Source of the DNA: an uncultured Oscillospiraceae bacterium
GTDB taxonomy: Bacteria > Bacillota > Clostridia > Oscillospirales > Oscillospiraceae
Direction: 5' to 3'
Assembly (NCBI GenBank): GCA_910587505.1
Contig: CAJULD010000024.1
Location: forward strand, 1 to 44,979
Length of the DNA stretch: 44,979 nucleotides
How positions within the stretch are numbered: the stretch's first letter is position 1; each line of letters begins with the position of its first letter. The translations under genes and the position numbers were made by a program. Positions 32,130-40,589 of this stretch are shown here, piece by piece. Below the pieces are notes generated by a model, which was not told where the DNA came from, made no database searches, and saw only the letters and a program-made list of their open reading frames with translations.

Positions 32130-32135
32130 AATACA

Positions 32136-32171
32136 GACTCCCCCGCCAGCCAAAAGCCGGCAGGGGGAGTC
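32136..32171. terminator. Hairpin between convergent DUF5692 and DUF2812 genes
   Basis: GACTCCCCCGCC pairs with GGC-A-GGGGGAGTC around a GCCAAAAGCC-type loop; a bulged stem with modest T content after it. Confidence 0.55.
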
Positions 32172-32182
32172 TTCTCCGTTTA

Positions 32183-33340
32183 TCAGGGAAACGCATCCCA
32201 GCGCTCCGCTAGGGCCGTGCATACCGGCAGCGGGTCAACGCTGTCATGGCCCAGGCCGATATAGGATATATACGCCACATACGGTCCCTTCACCGCCACC
32301 ACCTCCAGGTGATTGTTGGTCCAGGCGGCATCCAGACCGGTCGCCGCTATCGGCCGGAATTTCTTCCCGCCGTCTCCAAAGGTGGCAGTCTTCATGGACG
32401 CCTCCGCCAGAAGTCGGGCCATGCCAGCATCCCGGAGGCGGTACACATCCTGATACATCCAGACGGTTCGTCCGGCGGGCGTTTTCAGAAATTCCCGAAC
32501 GTCCCAGTAATCCGCCAGCAGGGAGGGCGTGTGCGTCACGCTGCTCTCGTCCCCCAGAATGGAAACGCCCTGCTTACCCTGCCAGCCCAGGTCGGACAGA
32601 AGCAGATAGGGCTCGTCCGTCCGGTCCTCCGGATCAGTGGACCGGGTGGCGGTCAGCTGTGCCGCCGTCAGCAGAAGGCACAGTACGACCAGGCCCTCCA
32701 GCGTCCGGTTGACGACCTTATGGAGCACATGCCGTTTCCGGGGGTTGTGGTCCAGAGGAACGCCGTTTTTCAGGCGGCGGTAGGTCCGGGTGATGATCCA
32801 GGCGTCCCGGGTGTGCCGGTAGAGCTGCCACAGAATGGTAAAGCCAACGGCAAAATAGAGGGGCGGAATCTGGACGAACCGCCGCTGAAGGTCTCCCAGG
32901 GTCCGTTCGCTGCCCTTCATCAGTACATCCAGTCCCAGATAGACCACCAGCCAGAGCAGCGTGGGGCTCCATCCCCAGAGGGTATTCTTCCGCAGGGCTT
33001 TCAGCGTCTCCGCCTGTTGGGCGGGATCGGAGTAGAATTCCGGGGCGTCGCTGCCCGCCGGAGCCCGGAAGATGTGGAGCAGTCCCCGGTCCGTCACGTA
33101 CTCCCAGCCGCAGTCGGCAAACACCGCCACCTGCTCCTCCGGCAGCACGGACTGCTCCAGGAATCCGGGGGCGAACACCTCGATCCGGTACCGGGCCCGG
33201 CTGGGCTCCGCGGGCGTAAATTTACTGAGTCTTCCGCCCCGCTTGACCAGCCGCCAGCCCCTGGCCTCCATGTCGCCGTAAAATTTTTCGTTCTCTCCCA
33301 GTTCGTAGTCGCCGGGGTGAAATCTGTACCTGTATTTCAC
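32183..33340 (-). CDS. DUF2812 membrane protein
   Basis: 385 residues. The N-terminal DUF2812 domain (about 1-105, MKYRYRFHPGDYELGENEKF, MEARGWRLVKRGGRLSKF, FADCGWEYVTDRGLLHIFRA) is followed by three membrane segments (about 122-240) and a soluble C-terminal part (about 255-385) probably outside the cell. Its start overlaps the stop of the PadR gene by 4 nt (ATGA), the standard pairing for this family, in which PadR controls the membrane protein. Function unknown; such pairs are often tied to envelope stress. Confidence 0.85.
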   Translation of the reverse strand: MKYRYRFHPGDYELGENEKFYGDMEARGWRLVKRGGRLSKFTPAEPSRARYRIEVFAPGFLEQSVLPEEQVAVFADCGWEYVTDRGLLHIFRAPAGSDAPEFYSDPAQQAETLKALRKNTLWGWSPTLLWLVVYLGLDVLMKGSERTLGDLQRRFVQIPPLYFAVGFTILWQLYRHTRDAWIITRTYRRLKNGVPLDHNPRKRHVLHKVVNRTLEGLVVLCLLLTAAQLTATRSTDPEDRTDEPYLLLSDLGWQGKQGVSILGDESSVTHTPSLLADYWDVREFLKTPAGRTVWMYQDVYRLRDAGMARLLAEASMKTATFGDGGKKFRPIAATGLDAAWTNNHLEVVAVKGPYVAYISYIGLGHDSVDPLPVCTALAERWDAFP

Positions 33341-33645
33341 TTTTCGCCCTCCTCCAGCAGCTTTCCGTCCGCCACCAGCCGCTTCAGCCGCTCATATTCT
33401 GCCAGCAGGGCGGCCCGCCCCTTCTCCGTGATGGCGTAGTTTTTCCGCCGGCCCTCTTCGCCGGCGAATACAATGAGGCCCTCCTTCTGCATCCGGCTGA
33501 GGACGCCGTAAAGGGTGCCGGGACCCATCTCCAGCCGTCCGGCTGACAGCTCCCGGATGCGCTGCATCATGCCGTAGCCGTGGCCAGGCTTCAGCAGCGA
33601 GAGCAGAATATAATAGGTTGCTTCCGTCATGGGTCCCTGCTCCAT
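33337..33645 (-). CDS. PadR-family transcriptional regulator
   Basis: 102 residues with a PadR winged helix: TEATYYILLSLLKPGHGYGM, GPGTLYGVLSRMQKEGLI and GRRKNYAITEKGRAAL. A short C-terminal helix is for dimerisation. ATG 33645 has AGAGGAGG about 9 nt upstream; the open frame continues to 34014 through promoter DNA and is not coding there. It is translationally coupled to DUF2812. A 32-bp inverted repeat overlapping its promoter is a likely self-binding site, so the operon should be autorepressed. Confidence 0.88.
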   Translation of the reverse strand: MEQGPMTEATYYILLSLLKPGHGYGMMQRIRELSAGRLEMGPGTLYGVLSRMQKEGLIVFAGEEGRRKNYAITEKGRAALLAEYERLKRLVADGKLLEEGEK

Positions 33646-33663
33646 CCCGCCGGCCTCCTCTCT

Positions 33664-33695
33664 ATTATGCATCCCGATATATCGAGTAACATAAT
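33664..33695. promoter_or_regulatory. Candidate PadR operator
   Basis: A 32-bp imperfect inverted repeat with ATTATG/CATAAT ends and a perfect centre CGATATATCG. It touches the -10 element at 33694 and covers the transcription start. Binding is inferred. Confidence 0.55.
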
Positions 33696-33722
33696 AGTAG
33701 CACGGGAGATACCTCCTGTCAA
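33694..33722 (-). promoter_or_regulatory. Promoter of the padR-DUF2812 operon
   Basis: TTGACA (33717-33722), a 17-nt spacer and TACTAT (33694-33699) on the minus strand. Confidence 0.7.
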
Positions 33723-33861
33723 CCCCGCGGAAATCGATTTTTGCTGGGCAAAGGACCCTGGCTTCTGTAAGCGCCAGGTCTTGCAGAGCGCATGATGCAT
33801 GGCCGCAGGCCGTGTATCGAAGCGGGGACTTCGGATTTTGCGTCCTTCTTGTCACAATATA

Positions 33862-33890
33862 TTGACAAGCTGCATACGCTGCGCTATAAT
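33862..33890 (+). promoter_or_regulatory. Consensus promoter of the riboswitch-CDF gene
   Basis: TTGACA (33862-33867), 17 nt and TATAAT (33885-33890): a perfect sigma-A promoter. Such strength fits control at the level of termination by the RNA leader. Confidence 0.85.
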
Positions 33891-33934
33891 TAAATAACTC
33901 TTTGCACTGCATTACATTCTGTATGGAATGCGAG

Positions 33935-34012
33935 ATCAACAGTACAAACTGAGCAGGCGATGACTTCGGGTCATGGGGCCGGGCCGCTGAAAGGCGGCAG
34001 CAGATAGCACAC
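33935..34012 (+). ncRNA. Probable NiCo (czcD) riboswitch aptamer
   Basis: The leader contains ACAAACTGAGCAGGC (33944-33958), a hairpin ATGAC-TTCGG-GTCAT (33960-33974), GGGGCCGGGCC (33975-33985) and a GCCGC/GCGGC hairpin (33983-33998). The CUGAGCAGG and GGGCCGGGC blocks match what I remember of the czcD/NiCo motif, which binds Co2+ or Ni2+ and controls CDF exporters. A terminator and a CDF gene follow, as expected. Boundaries are approximate. No covariance model could be run. Confidence 0.7.
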
Positions 34013-34016
34013 AATG

Positions 34017-34057
34017 CGTCTGTGGGACAGTTGTATGTTCCACAGACGTGTTTTTTT
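34017..34057 (+). terminator. Riboswitch expression-platform terminator
   Basis: A 12-bp stem CGTCTGTGGGAC/GTTCCACAGACG with an 8-nt loop, then TG and seven T. It stands between aptamer and CDF gene; metal binding would be expected to prevent its formation and allow exporter synthesis. Confidence 0.8.
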
Positions 34058-34146
34058 ATACGTTTTTGGAATGATTCATCTCAAGACGGTGCCAGTAAGA
34101 GGAATCATCTCTGCCGTTATTGCGACAGAACAGGAGGATTATCTTA

Positions 34147-35073
34147 ATGACAGCCAACAAGGAAAATCGAACCGAAAGCGTACCGTCCAAAGTGGGCATT
34201 AATGAAAATGCCATTATACGGCGCATCTCACTGGCAGAAATTGTGGGCAATGTGGCTTTGTCCGCCTTCAAGCTGTTCGCAGGGATTGCTGGTAACTCCG
34301 GGGCGATGGTATCCGATGCGGTTCATTCCCTTTCGGATGTTTTTGCAACATTTATTGCGTTTCTCGGCGTCCGCTTGTCCCAAAAAGCAGCAGACAAAGA
34401 GCATCCTTATGGGCATGAGCGCCTGGAGTGCGTTGCTTCGCTGCTGCTGGGCGTGATCCTTCTGATAACCGGGCTTGGAATTGGTAAGACGGGACTGGAA
34501 AAAATTTTTGCGGACGGCTACGGGACCCCTGCCATTCCCGGCGCGATTGCACTGGTTGCCGCAATCGTCTCCATCATATCCAAAGAGGCGATGTACTGGT
34601 ACACCCGGCACTATGCCAGCGTATTAGACTCCCCGGCGTTTATGGCGGACGCATGGCATCACAGGTCGGACGCTTTTTCCTCCGTCGGCTCGCTGATTGG
34701 CATTGCAGGCGCTATGCTCGGATTTCCTGTTATGGACAGTATCGCAAGCGTTGTGATTTGCCTGTTTATCTTAAAAGTTTCCTGTGACATTTTGAAAGAT
34801 GCCATTGCAAAAATGCTGGATACCTCCTGCGGTGAGGACTATGAAAAGACTTTGACAGCCTATATCGCCGCACAGGAAGATGTGGTGCAGGTGGATATGC
34901 TCCATTCCAGGATGTTTGGAAATAAGGCGTATATTGAGCTGGAACTCCAGGTTGACGGCAATTTGCCGCTCCGGGAAGCCCACGCCATTGCAGAACGCAT
35001 TCACGACAGCGTAGAGGCACATTTTTCAGAGATTAAGCATATCACCATCCATCTGAATCCCTCAATGCTTTGA
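34147..35073 (+). CDS. Cation diffusion facilitator (CDF) metal exporter
   Basis: 308 residues with six membrane helices and a C-terminal cytoplasmic metal-sensing domain. Metal-site motifs are SDAVHSLSDVFAT in helix 2, HPYGHERLE in the loop, and DAWHHRSDAFSS in helix 5. CDF proteins exchange divalent metal ions for protons, here outward. The leader RNA points to cobalt or nickel as inducing metal. ATG 34147 has CAGGAGGA 8 nt upstream. The gene looks less GC-rich and uses more A/T-ending codons than its neighbours, suggesting recent acquisition. A hairpin lies after its stop. Confidence 0.92.
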   Translation: MTANKENRTESVPSKVGINENAIIRRISLAEIVGNVALSAFKLFAGIAGNSGAMVSDAVHSLSDVFATFIAFLGVRLSQKAADKEHPYGHERLECVASLLLGVILLITGLGIGKTGLEKIFADGYGTPAIPGAIALVAAIVSIISKEAMYWYTRHYASVLDSPAFMADAWHHRSDAFSSVGSLIGIAGAMLGFPVMDSIASVVICLFILKVSCDILKDAIAKMLDTSCGEDYEKTLTAYIAAQEDVVQVDMLHSRMFGNKAYIELELQVDGNLPLREAHAIAERIHDSVEAHFSEIKHITIHLNPSML

Positions 35074-35110
35074 GTAGGCAGCAGCCGCTTTTGCAGCACT
35101 GGAGGCAAAA

Positions 35111-35140
35111 CGGGGACGGAATCCTGGGATTCCGTCCCCG
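35111..35140. terminator. Terminator between convergent CDF and M3 peptidase genes
   Basis: A 12-bp stem CGGGGACGGAAT/ATTCCGTCCCCG. On the minus strand it is followed by TTTTG, so it suits the peptidase gene; the plus side lacks a T-run. Confidence 0.65.
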
Positions 35141-35150
35141 CGCGTTATCA

Positions 35151-36839
35151 TTACAGCGGATTTTCGTCGATCCACCGGGAGATTGCCACGCCGGTCTCCC
35201 GGATGCAGCCCGGCGCATAGGGCAACTTCATGCCCGCGTTCTGCACCAGTTCCTCAAAGGTCCTGGAGCCGCCCTGGTCTACGAAGGCCAGGTACTTCTT
35301 CCAGGCGTCTTCCCGGTTTTCCAGGGAGGCCATCCAGAACTGGAAAGCCATGGTCTGGGCCATGCAGTAGTCGATATAGTAGAAGGGGTTCATATAGATA
35401 TGGGGCTGCTGCTGCCAGCGTGCGCCCCGGCTGAAGGAGGGCAGGTCTTCGTAATCCATCCAGGGACGGTACTTTTTCTCCAGCTCCAGCCAGATCCCGT
35501 TGCGCTCGTCCGGAGTCAGCTCCGGCTGCTCGTACATGATGTGCTGGAACTCGTCCACCATGCAGCCGTAGGGAATGAAGATCAGGCTGTCCTCGCAGTG
35601 GAAGATTTCGTATTTTCTGGCCTGTGGTCCAAAGAAACTCTCGTGCCAGGGGGCGGTGAGGAACTCCATGGACATGGAGTGGGTCTCGCAGCCCTCCATA
35701 GTGGGGCTCATGAGGGCGGAGAGGTAGCCTTTCCGGGCGGCCCGGTAGAAGGCGAAGGCGTGGCCCGCCTCGTGGGTCAGCACGTCCACGTCGCCGCTGG
35801 TACCGTTGAAGTTGGAGAAGATGAAGGGAGCCTTGTAGGCGGCAAAGTCCGTGCAGTAGCCGCCGGGGGCCTTGCCCTCCTTGCTGAGCACGTCCAGCAG
35901 TTCGTTGCCGAAAAGAAATTCTGCGAACTCCCTGGTCTCCGGGCTCAGCTCCTGGTACATCTTCAGACCGGCAGCCAGAATCTCATCGGAGGTACCCTGG
36001 GGTTTGGCGTTGCCGTCAGGGAACAGGAGGGCGTCGTCGTAAAACTTCAGCTTGTCCACGCCAATGCGTCGGGCCTGATCCTCCTTCACCCGCGCTACGA
36101 TGGGCACCATGTCGGATGCAATCTGCTCCCGGAAGGCCCGGCACTCCCTGGGGCCCCAGCAGTTGCGGCCCAGCCGGTCGTAGGCCAGAGGAATATAGTT
36201 CTCATAGCCCATGGCTTTGCCCTGCCGGTCCCGGTTCCTGACCAGCTTGTCATAGAGCTCGTCCAGCTGCTGCCGGTGGTCCTCGAACCACTGACCCCGG
36301 ACCCGGCAGGCAGCCTTGCGGACGGCCCGGTCAGGGCTCTGCACGAAGGGCCCCAGCTTGGGCAGGGGCAGCATTTCCCCCTCCCATTCCACCATGGCGG
36401 AGGCGTAGAGCTTCTGATACTCGCTGGTGAGCCTGTTCTCCTCCTGCATCAGCTCCATGATCTCCGGCTTCATGCACCGCACGGAGATTTCCAGATTCTT
36501 GAACAGCAGCGTCCCGAACCGCTCCTCCAGTTGGGGGCGGAACTTCGATTCCAGCAGAGCCAGGTTGATCTTCTGGCCCATCTCCTGGAGGGCGGGATCG
36601 ACCTCGTCCAGGTAGTCGCTCTCCTTCTCGTAGAACTCGTCCCGTGTGTCGATGGTATGGCGGACGTAGGCCAGGGCGCAGTTGGTCCCCACCTGCCGGC
36701 TCATCTCCTCATAGGCAAGGTAGGCGTCGATCTGCTCCTCCGCGGCGGAGGCGGAGCGGATCTTTTCCAGCAACTCATTGCCGGACTTCTGGATTTCCTC
36801 CAGATTGGGACGGGTATAGGGCATTTCTGAGAACTTCAT
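35151..36839 (-). CDS. M3-family oligoendopeptidase
   Basis: 562 residues, the usual size for the M3 oligoendopeptidase F group. The zinc motif HEAGH (H356, E357, H360) lies in VLTHEAGHAFAFYRA, with the third ligand glutamate expected in GCETHSMSMEFL. No signal peptide is seen, so it is a cytoplasmic enzyme degrading imported or waste oligopeptides. It lies 33 nt downstream of pepD on the same strand, and together they finish peptide breakdown. Confidence 0.92.
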   Translation of the reverse strand: MKFSEMPYTRPNLEEIQKSGNELLEKIRSASAAEEQIDAYLAYEEMSRQVGTNCALAYVRHTIDTRDEFYEKESDYLDEVDPALQEMGQKINLALLESKFRPQLEERFGTLLFKNLEISVRCMKPEIMELMQEENRLTSEYQKLYASAMVEWEGEMLPLPKLGPFVQSPDRAVRKAACRVRGQWFEDHRQQLDELYDKLVRNRDRQGKAMGYENYIPLAYDRLGRNCWGPRECRAFREQIASDMVPIVARVKEDQARRIGVDKLKFYDDALLFPDGNAKPQGTSDEILAAGLKMYQELSPETREFAEFLFGNELLDVLSKEGKAPGGYCTDFAAYKAPFIFSNFNGTSGDVDVLTHEAGHAFAFYRAARKGYLSALMSPTMEGCETHSMSMEFLTAPWHESFFGPQARKYEIFHCEDSLIFIPYGCMVDEFQHIMYEQPELTPDERNGIWLELEKKYRPWMDYEDLPSFSRGARWQQQPHIYMNPFYYIDYCMAQTMAFQFWMASLENREDAWKKYLAFVDQGGSRTFEELVQNAGMKLPYAPGCIRETGVAISRWIDENPL

Positions 36840-36872
36840 ATTTTGTGATCCTTTCTATATTCTCGCCCGCCG

Positions 36873-38309
36873 TTACAGACGGGACAGCACTGCCAGCAGG
36901 TACTCCCAGGTGCGCCGCACCGAGGAAACGGACATCCGCTCACGGGTGCTGTGGACCTCCCGCAGGTCCGGTCCGATGGACGCGGCGTCCAGACCGGGAA
37001 GCTTTCCCGCCAGCAGGCCGCATTCCAGCCCCGCGTGGATGGCCTCCACGGTCATCTCCTTCCCGGTCATCTCCCGGTAGACACAGGTCATGACATCCCT
37101 TAGCGGCGAATCCTTCCGGTATTCCCACGGGGGATATTCCCCCCGCTGGGAGTATCTGCCGCCGTACTGCGCCGCCAGATTTTCCAGCCTGGCGCACAGC
37201 GCCTCCTTCTCTGCCGCCACGCTGCTGCGCACCGCGCTGGACAGCTCCAGCCGGCCTTCCGCCAGCCGGAGAATGCCCAGATTCAGGCTGGTCTGCACCA
37301 GACCCGGAATGTCCTGGCTCATGGCCTGTACGCCGTTGGGGTAATCGTTAAGCAAGGCAAGGACGGCCCGGCTGTCCGCCGGGGAGAGAGCCCTCCGCCG
37401 CTCCAGCGGGATGGAAACCAGCGTGAGGGACAGCGTGGACTCCGCCGGGCCAAAGTCGGCGCGGACCTCCCGCTCGAACCGCTTCCGCACGGCCTCCGCT
37501 TCCACCGGGTCCTCCGCCAGAAACAGCGCCTCCGCCTCCCTGGGGATGGCGTTGTCCTGGGCTCCGCCGGAAAGGGAGATCAGCTGCACGTCCCCTGTTT
37601 CCCGCAGGCAGGCGGCCAGCAGCTTGTTGGCATTGGCCAGCCCCCTGCCGATTTCCGTGCCGGAGTGGCCCCCCTGCCCGCCGGAGACCGTCAGGCTGCA
37701 CACCGCGCCCTCCGCCTCCGCCATGGGGAATTCCCGTGTGATGTCGCACCGGGCGCCTCCGGCGCAGCTGACGGTCAGCACGCCCTCGTCCTCGCTGTCC
37801 AGATTGATGAGCCGTCGTCCCTTCAGGTCCGAGCAGTCCAGTCCGCCCGCGCCCAGCAGCCCCACTTCCTCGTCCACGGTCAGCACAGCTTCAATGGGCG
37901 GATGGGCGGCGCTTTTTTCGTCCAGCAGGGCCAGAATCAAAGCCACGGCCGCGCCGTTGTCCCCGCCCAGAGAGGTCCCGCCGGCCCGCAGCCAGTCCCC
38001 GTCCAGAACCAGCCGGACAGGGTCCCGGGCGAAATCGTGGTCCACGCCCGGTTCCCTGACGCACACCATGTCCAGGTGGCCCTGGAGGATCACCGCCGGG
38101 TGGTCCTCATAGCCGGGGGAAGCGTCCTTCCAGATCACCACGTTCCCCAGCTCGTCCCGGCGGCAGCGCAGGCCCCGTGCCTTTGCAAAATCCTCCGCCC
38201 AGGCGCTGGCGGCGCCGGTGTGGCCCGACTCCCGGGGGATGCGGCTGAGCTCTTCAAAAAACCGGAACACATTCCGGGGCTCCAGCCCCGTCAAAACAGA
38301 ATTTTCCAT
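36873..38309 (-). CDS. pepD: Aminoacyl-histidine dipeptidase (PepD, M20 family)
   Basis: 478 residues. M20 motifs are GHLDMVCVREPG (metal His and catalytic Asp), SLGGDNGAAVALILALLDE (bridging Asp), VDEEVGLLGAGGLD (catalytic Glu pair) and GGHSGTEIGRGLANANKLL in the lid domain. The C-terminal metal histidine lies in AIHAGLECGLL. PepD (Xaa-His dipeptidase) is a cytosolic zinc dipeptidase of broad range. AAAGGAG precedes ATG 38309. The peptidase gene following it suggests one operon. Confidence 0.92.
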   Translation of the reverse strand: MENSVLTGLEPRNVFRFFEELSRIPRESGHTGAASAWAEDFAKARGLRCRRDELGNVVIWKDASPGYEDHPAVILQGHLDMVCVREPGVDHDFARDPVRLVLDGDWLRAGGTSLGGDNGAAVALILALLDEKSAAHPPIEAVLTVDEEVGLLGAGGLDCSDLKGRRLINLDSEDEGVLTVSCAGGARCDITREFPMAEAEGAVCSLTVSGGQGGHSGTEIGRGLANANKLLAACLRETGDVQLISLSGGAQDNAIPREAEALFLAEDPVEAEAVRKRFEREVRADFGPAESTLSLTLVSIPLERRRALSPADSRAVLALLNDYPNGVQAMSQDIPGLVQTSLNLGILRLAEGRLELSSAVRSSVAAEKEALCARLENLAAQYGGRYSQRGEYPPWEYRKDSPLRDVMTCVYREMTGKEMTVEAIHAGLECGLLAGKLPGLDAASIGPDLREVHSTRERMSVSSVRRTWEYLLAVLSRL

Positions 38310-38363
38310 TGCGTTTCTCCTTTAGAACCTGGATTCACCATCGGTGAACGCCGTCAGATCGGA

Positions 38364-38410
38364 CTTTTCCCGCCATACTGCGCTGAATTTCCCTGCCGGG
38401 CGTCAGCCCG
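38364..38410 (-). repeat. 47-bp intergenic repeat (inverted relative to 42564-42610)
   Basis: The complement of this segment matches 42564-42610 in 42 of 47 positions (hand count). It also shares TTTTCCCG-CAT-CTGCGC and TTCCCTGCCGG blocks with the 25078/31968 repeats. It lies in the 173-nt gap between the nitrilase-like gene and pepD, which also holds a TTCACC/GGTGAA hairpin (38334-38348). Confidence 0.75.
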
Positions 38411-38482
38411 CCTTTAAAAATTTGCATTGTCTGGCAGAAAGATCCTCCGTCCATTCGCATCCCCGGTTATAAATACAGGTCC

Positions 38483-39364
38483 TTATTCTCGATAATCCTC
38501 CCGGATAAACGGCGCATTGATCTGCGTATCCGTCAGAATACCGTACTTTTTTGGATGGCGGTAGGCGTTCCCGTGAACCTCGCGTGTCCGATATGCCCGC
38601 AGCATATCCAGATCCAATTCGGCTGTATAGACGCCCTCTCCGCCGCCCGCCTGCAAAAGGCAGGTGTCCCGGGAGCCCGCCGCCTCCGGCAGGCAGGCCA
38701 CGCCGTCAAATACGCTGGAACCGCCGTTGCAGTCCGGGACAGAGTCCGGGTAATTGCAGGTGGCGACGGCCAGCATATTTTCATAGGCCCGAGCCCGCAG
38801 CTGAGACAGGCGGTTTAACTCCATGGGGCAGGCGTTGGGAACCAGAATCAGCTCCGCACCCCTGAGCATCAGAATTCTTGCGCTCTCCGGGAACTCCCGG
38901 TCGTAGCAAATCATAACGCCCACCTGCACCTCTCCCTGTGCGGTATCCAGGGCTGTGACAGGGAAGTCTTCACCGGGAGTCAAGTTTCGCTCCACGTCGA
39001 AATCGCAGGTGTGGACCTTGGCAAAGGTCAGCTTCCGCTCACCGAAGCGGTCAAACAGCACCAGCGTATTCCGGGGGCCGTTCTCCCACGCTTCCAGCAG
39101 GGTCACGCCAATGGCCATGTTCAGCTCTCCGGCCAGGCGGCCGAAGGAGCGGATAAAATCACTGCCGGCGGAAATCGCCTCCGCCTTCCACTCCTCCACG
39201 GGGCGGCCGTAAATGTTGTACCCGTTACTCCACATCTCGGGAAACAGGGCGATATCCGCGCCCAGCTCCTTTGCCCGGCGGCAGGCGGCGGTCCCCTTTT
39301 CCAGGTTCCCCGCCAGAGTGCCCGCAGGCGCGATCTGAAGCAGGGCGATTTTCAGAAGGTTCAT
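38483..39364 (-). CDS. Carbon-nitrogen hydrolase (nitrilase superfamily)
   Basis: 293 residues with the complete catalytic triad: E43 in LFPEMWSNG, K116 in FAKVHTCDFD and C153 in VMICYDREFPE. It hydrolyses an amide or carbamoyl bond in a small nitrogen compound; members include omega-amidase, N-carbamoylputrescine amidase and N-carbamoyl-amino-acid hydrolases. The exact substrate cannot be read. It lies 30 nt downstream of asnA on the same strand, so it may be in a shared transcript dealing with asparagine or ammonia. AGGAGG is 5-6 nt before the start. Confidence 0.88.
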   Translation of the reverse strand: MNLLKIALLQIAPAGTLAGNLEKGTAACRRAKELGADIALFPEMWSNGYNIYGRPVEEWKAEAISAGSDFIRSFGRLAGELNMAIGVTLLEAWENGPRNTLVLFDRFGERKLTFAKVHTCDFDVERNLTPGEDFPVTALDTAQGEVQVGVMICYDREFPESARILMLRGAELILVPNACPMELNRLSQLRARAYENMLAVATCNYPDSVPDCNGGSSVFDGVACLPEAAGSRDTCLLQAGGGEGVYTAELDLDMLRAYRTREVHGNAYRHPKKYGILTDTQINAPFIREDYRE

Positions 39365-39394
39365 AGAGTCCTCCTCTGTTCGAGGCGCGCAGAT

Positions 39395-40408
39395 TTACAG
39401 CAGCTGCACCCCTGCCGCCTCGCAGGCGTCCATCGTTTCCTGATCCCACAAACTCACCTGGACCTCGCCGATGTGGCAGCAGCCGATCATCAGCATGCAC
39501 AGACGGCTCTGTCCGATGCCGCCGCCCATGGTCAGGGGCAGCTCACCCGTCAGCAGCATTTTGTGGAAGGGCAGCTCCCGCCGCTCCTCGCACCCGGCCA
39601 GCTTCAGCTGGCGCTCCAGGCTTTCCTGATCCACCCGGATGCCCATGGAGGAGATTTCAAAGGCCCGGTCCAGCACCCCGTTCCACATGAGGATGTCGCC
39701 GTTGAGCTCCCAGTCATCATAGTCCGGGGCCCGGCCGTCATGCTTCCGGCCGCTTTTCAGCTCCCTGCCGATCTGCATGAGGAACACCGTTTTGTGTCCC
39801 TCCCTCATGTAGGCCGTCTCCCGCTCGCTGGGGGTCAGATGGGAGTATCTGTCCTCCAGCTCCTGGGTGGTGATGAAACTGACCTCCCGCTCCAGACGGG
39901 TTTTCACCTGGGGGAACGCCCGCCGCAGCGCGTCGCAGGTGTCGCACACGGCCCCCACGATGGAGCGGACGGTGTACTGGAGAAAGTCCATATTCCGGTC
40001 CGCTCTGGTGATGACCTTTTCCCAGTCCCACTGGTCCACATAGACGGAGTGGATGTTGTCCAGACTCTCATCCCGGCGGATGGCGTTCATGTCGGTATAC
40101 AGACCGTTGCCGGGGTAGAAGCCGTACCGCTTGAGGGCCAGCCGCTTCCACTTGGCCAGGGAGTGGACCACCTCGCCCTGGGCTCCGTCCACGGCGGGGA
40201 TGTCAAAGCCGACGGGGCGCTCTACCCCGTTGAGGTTGTCGTTGAGGCCGGAGTGTTTATCCACGAACAGCGGCGCGGACACGCGGCGGAGGTTCAGGGC
40301 GAATTTCAGGTTTTCCTGAAAGCTGCTCTTGACGAACTCGATTGCCCGCTGCATGTCGTAGCCGCAGAGGATGGGCCGGTAGCCCTGAGGGATTACGCAT
40401 TGGTTCAT
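39395..40408 (-). CDS. asnA: Aspartate-ammonia ligase (asparagine synthetase A)
   Basis: 337 residues, the normal AsnA length, class-II aminoacyl-tRNA-synthetase fold. Recognisable stretches are QRAIEFVKSSFQENL, PLFVDKHSGLNDNLNGVERP, SVYVDQWDWEKV and LTMGGGIGQSRLCMLMI. It makes asparagine from aspartate, ammonia and ATP. ATG 40408 has AGGAGG about 9 nt upstream; the frame stays open to 40618, but that sequence is the upstream promoter region. Divergent from nth. Confidence 0.93.
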   Translation of the reverse strand: MNQCVIPQGYRPILCGYDMQRAIEFVKSSFQENLKFALNLRRVSAPLFVDKHSGLNDNLNGVERPVGFDIPAVDGAQGEVVHSLAKWKRLALKRYGFYPGNGLYTDMNAIRRDESLDNIHSVYVDQWDWEKVITRADRNMDFLQYTVRSIVGAVCDTCDALRRAFPQVKTRLEREVSFITTQELEDRYSHLTPSERETAYMREGHKTVFLMQIGRELKSGRKHDGRAPDYDDWELNGDILMWNGVLDRAFEISSMGIRVDQESLERQLKLAGCEERRELPFHKMLLTGELPLTMGGGIGQSRLCMLMIGCCHIGEVQVSLWDQETMDACEAAGVQLL

Positions 40409-40589
40409 ATTTTTTCCTCCTGGATTGTAAAAATTCCCTGTCGCTCCTATCATACACCATATTCTGGAAAAATGCACGATAATTTTGCAGTCTGCTCCAT
40501 ACTTTTGCTTCTGTACTTTCCTGAAAAAGATCAGAATTTTTCTCGCATATTGTCGAAAAGTATGATAGAATACCGGCGAGGTGATAGTG

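Noticed and set aside
33646..34014. N-terminal extension of PadR on the minus strand
   Set aside because: It crosses the padR promoter and the riboswitch leader of the opposite strand; the family length fits the start at 33645.
33935..34057. yybP-ykoY manganese riboswitch
   Set aside because: The characteristic yybP-ykoY loops are not seen; GAGCAGG and GGGCCGGGC with a CDF gene fit the NiCo motif better.
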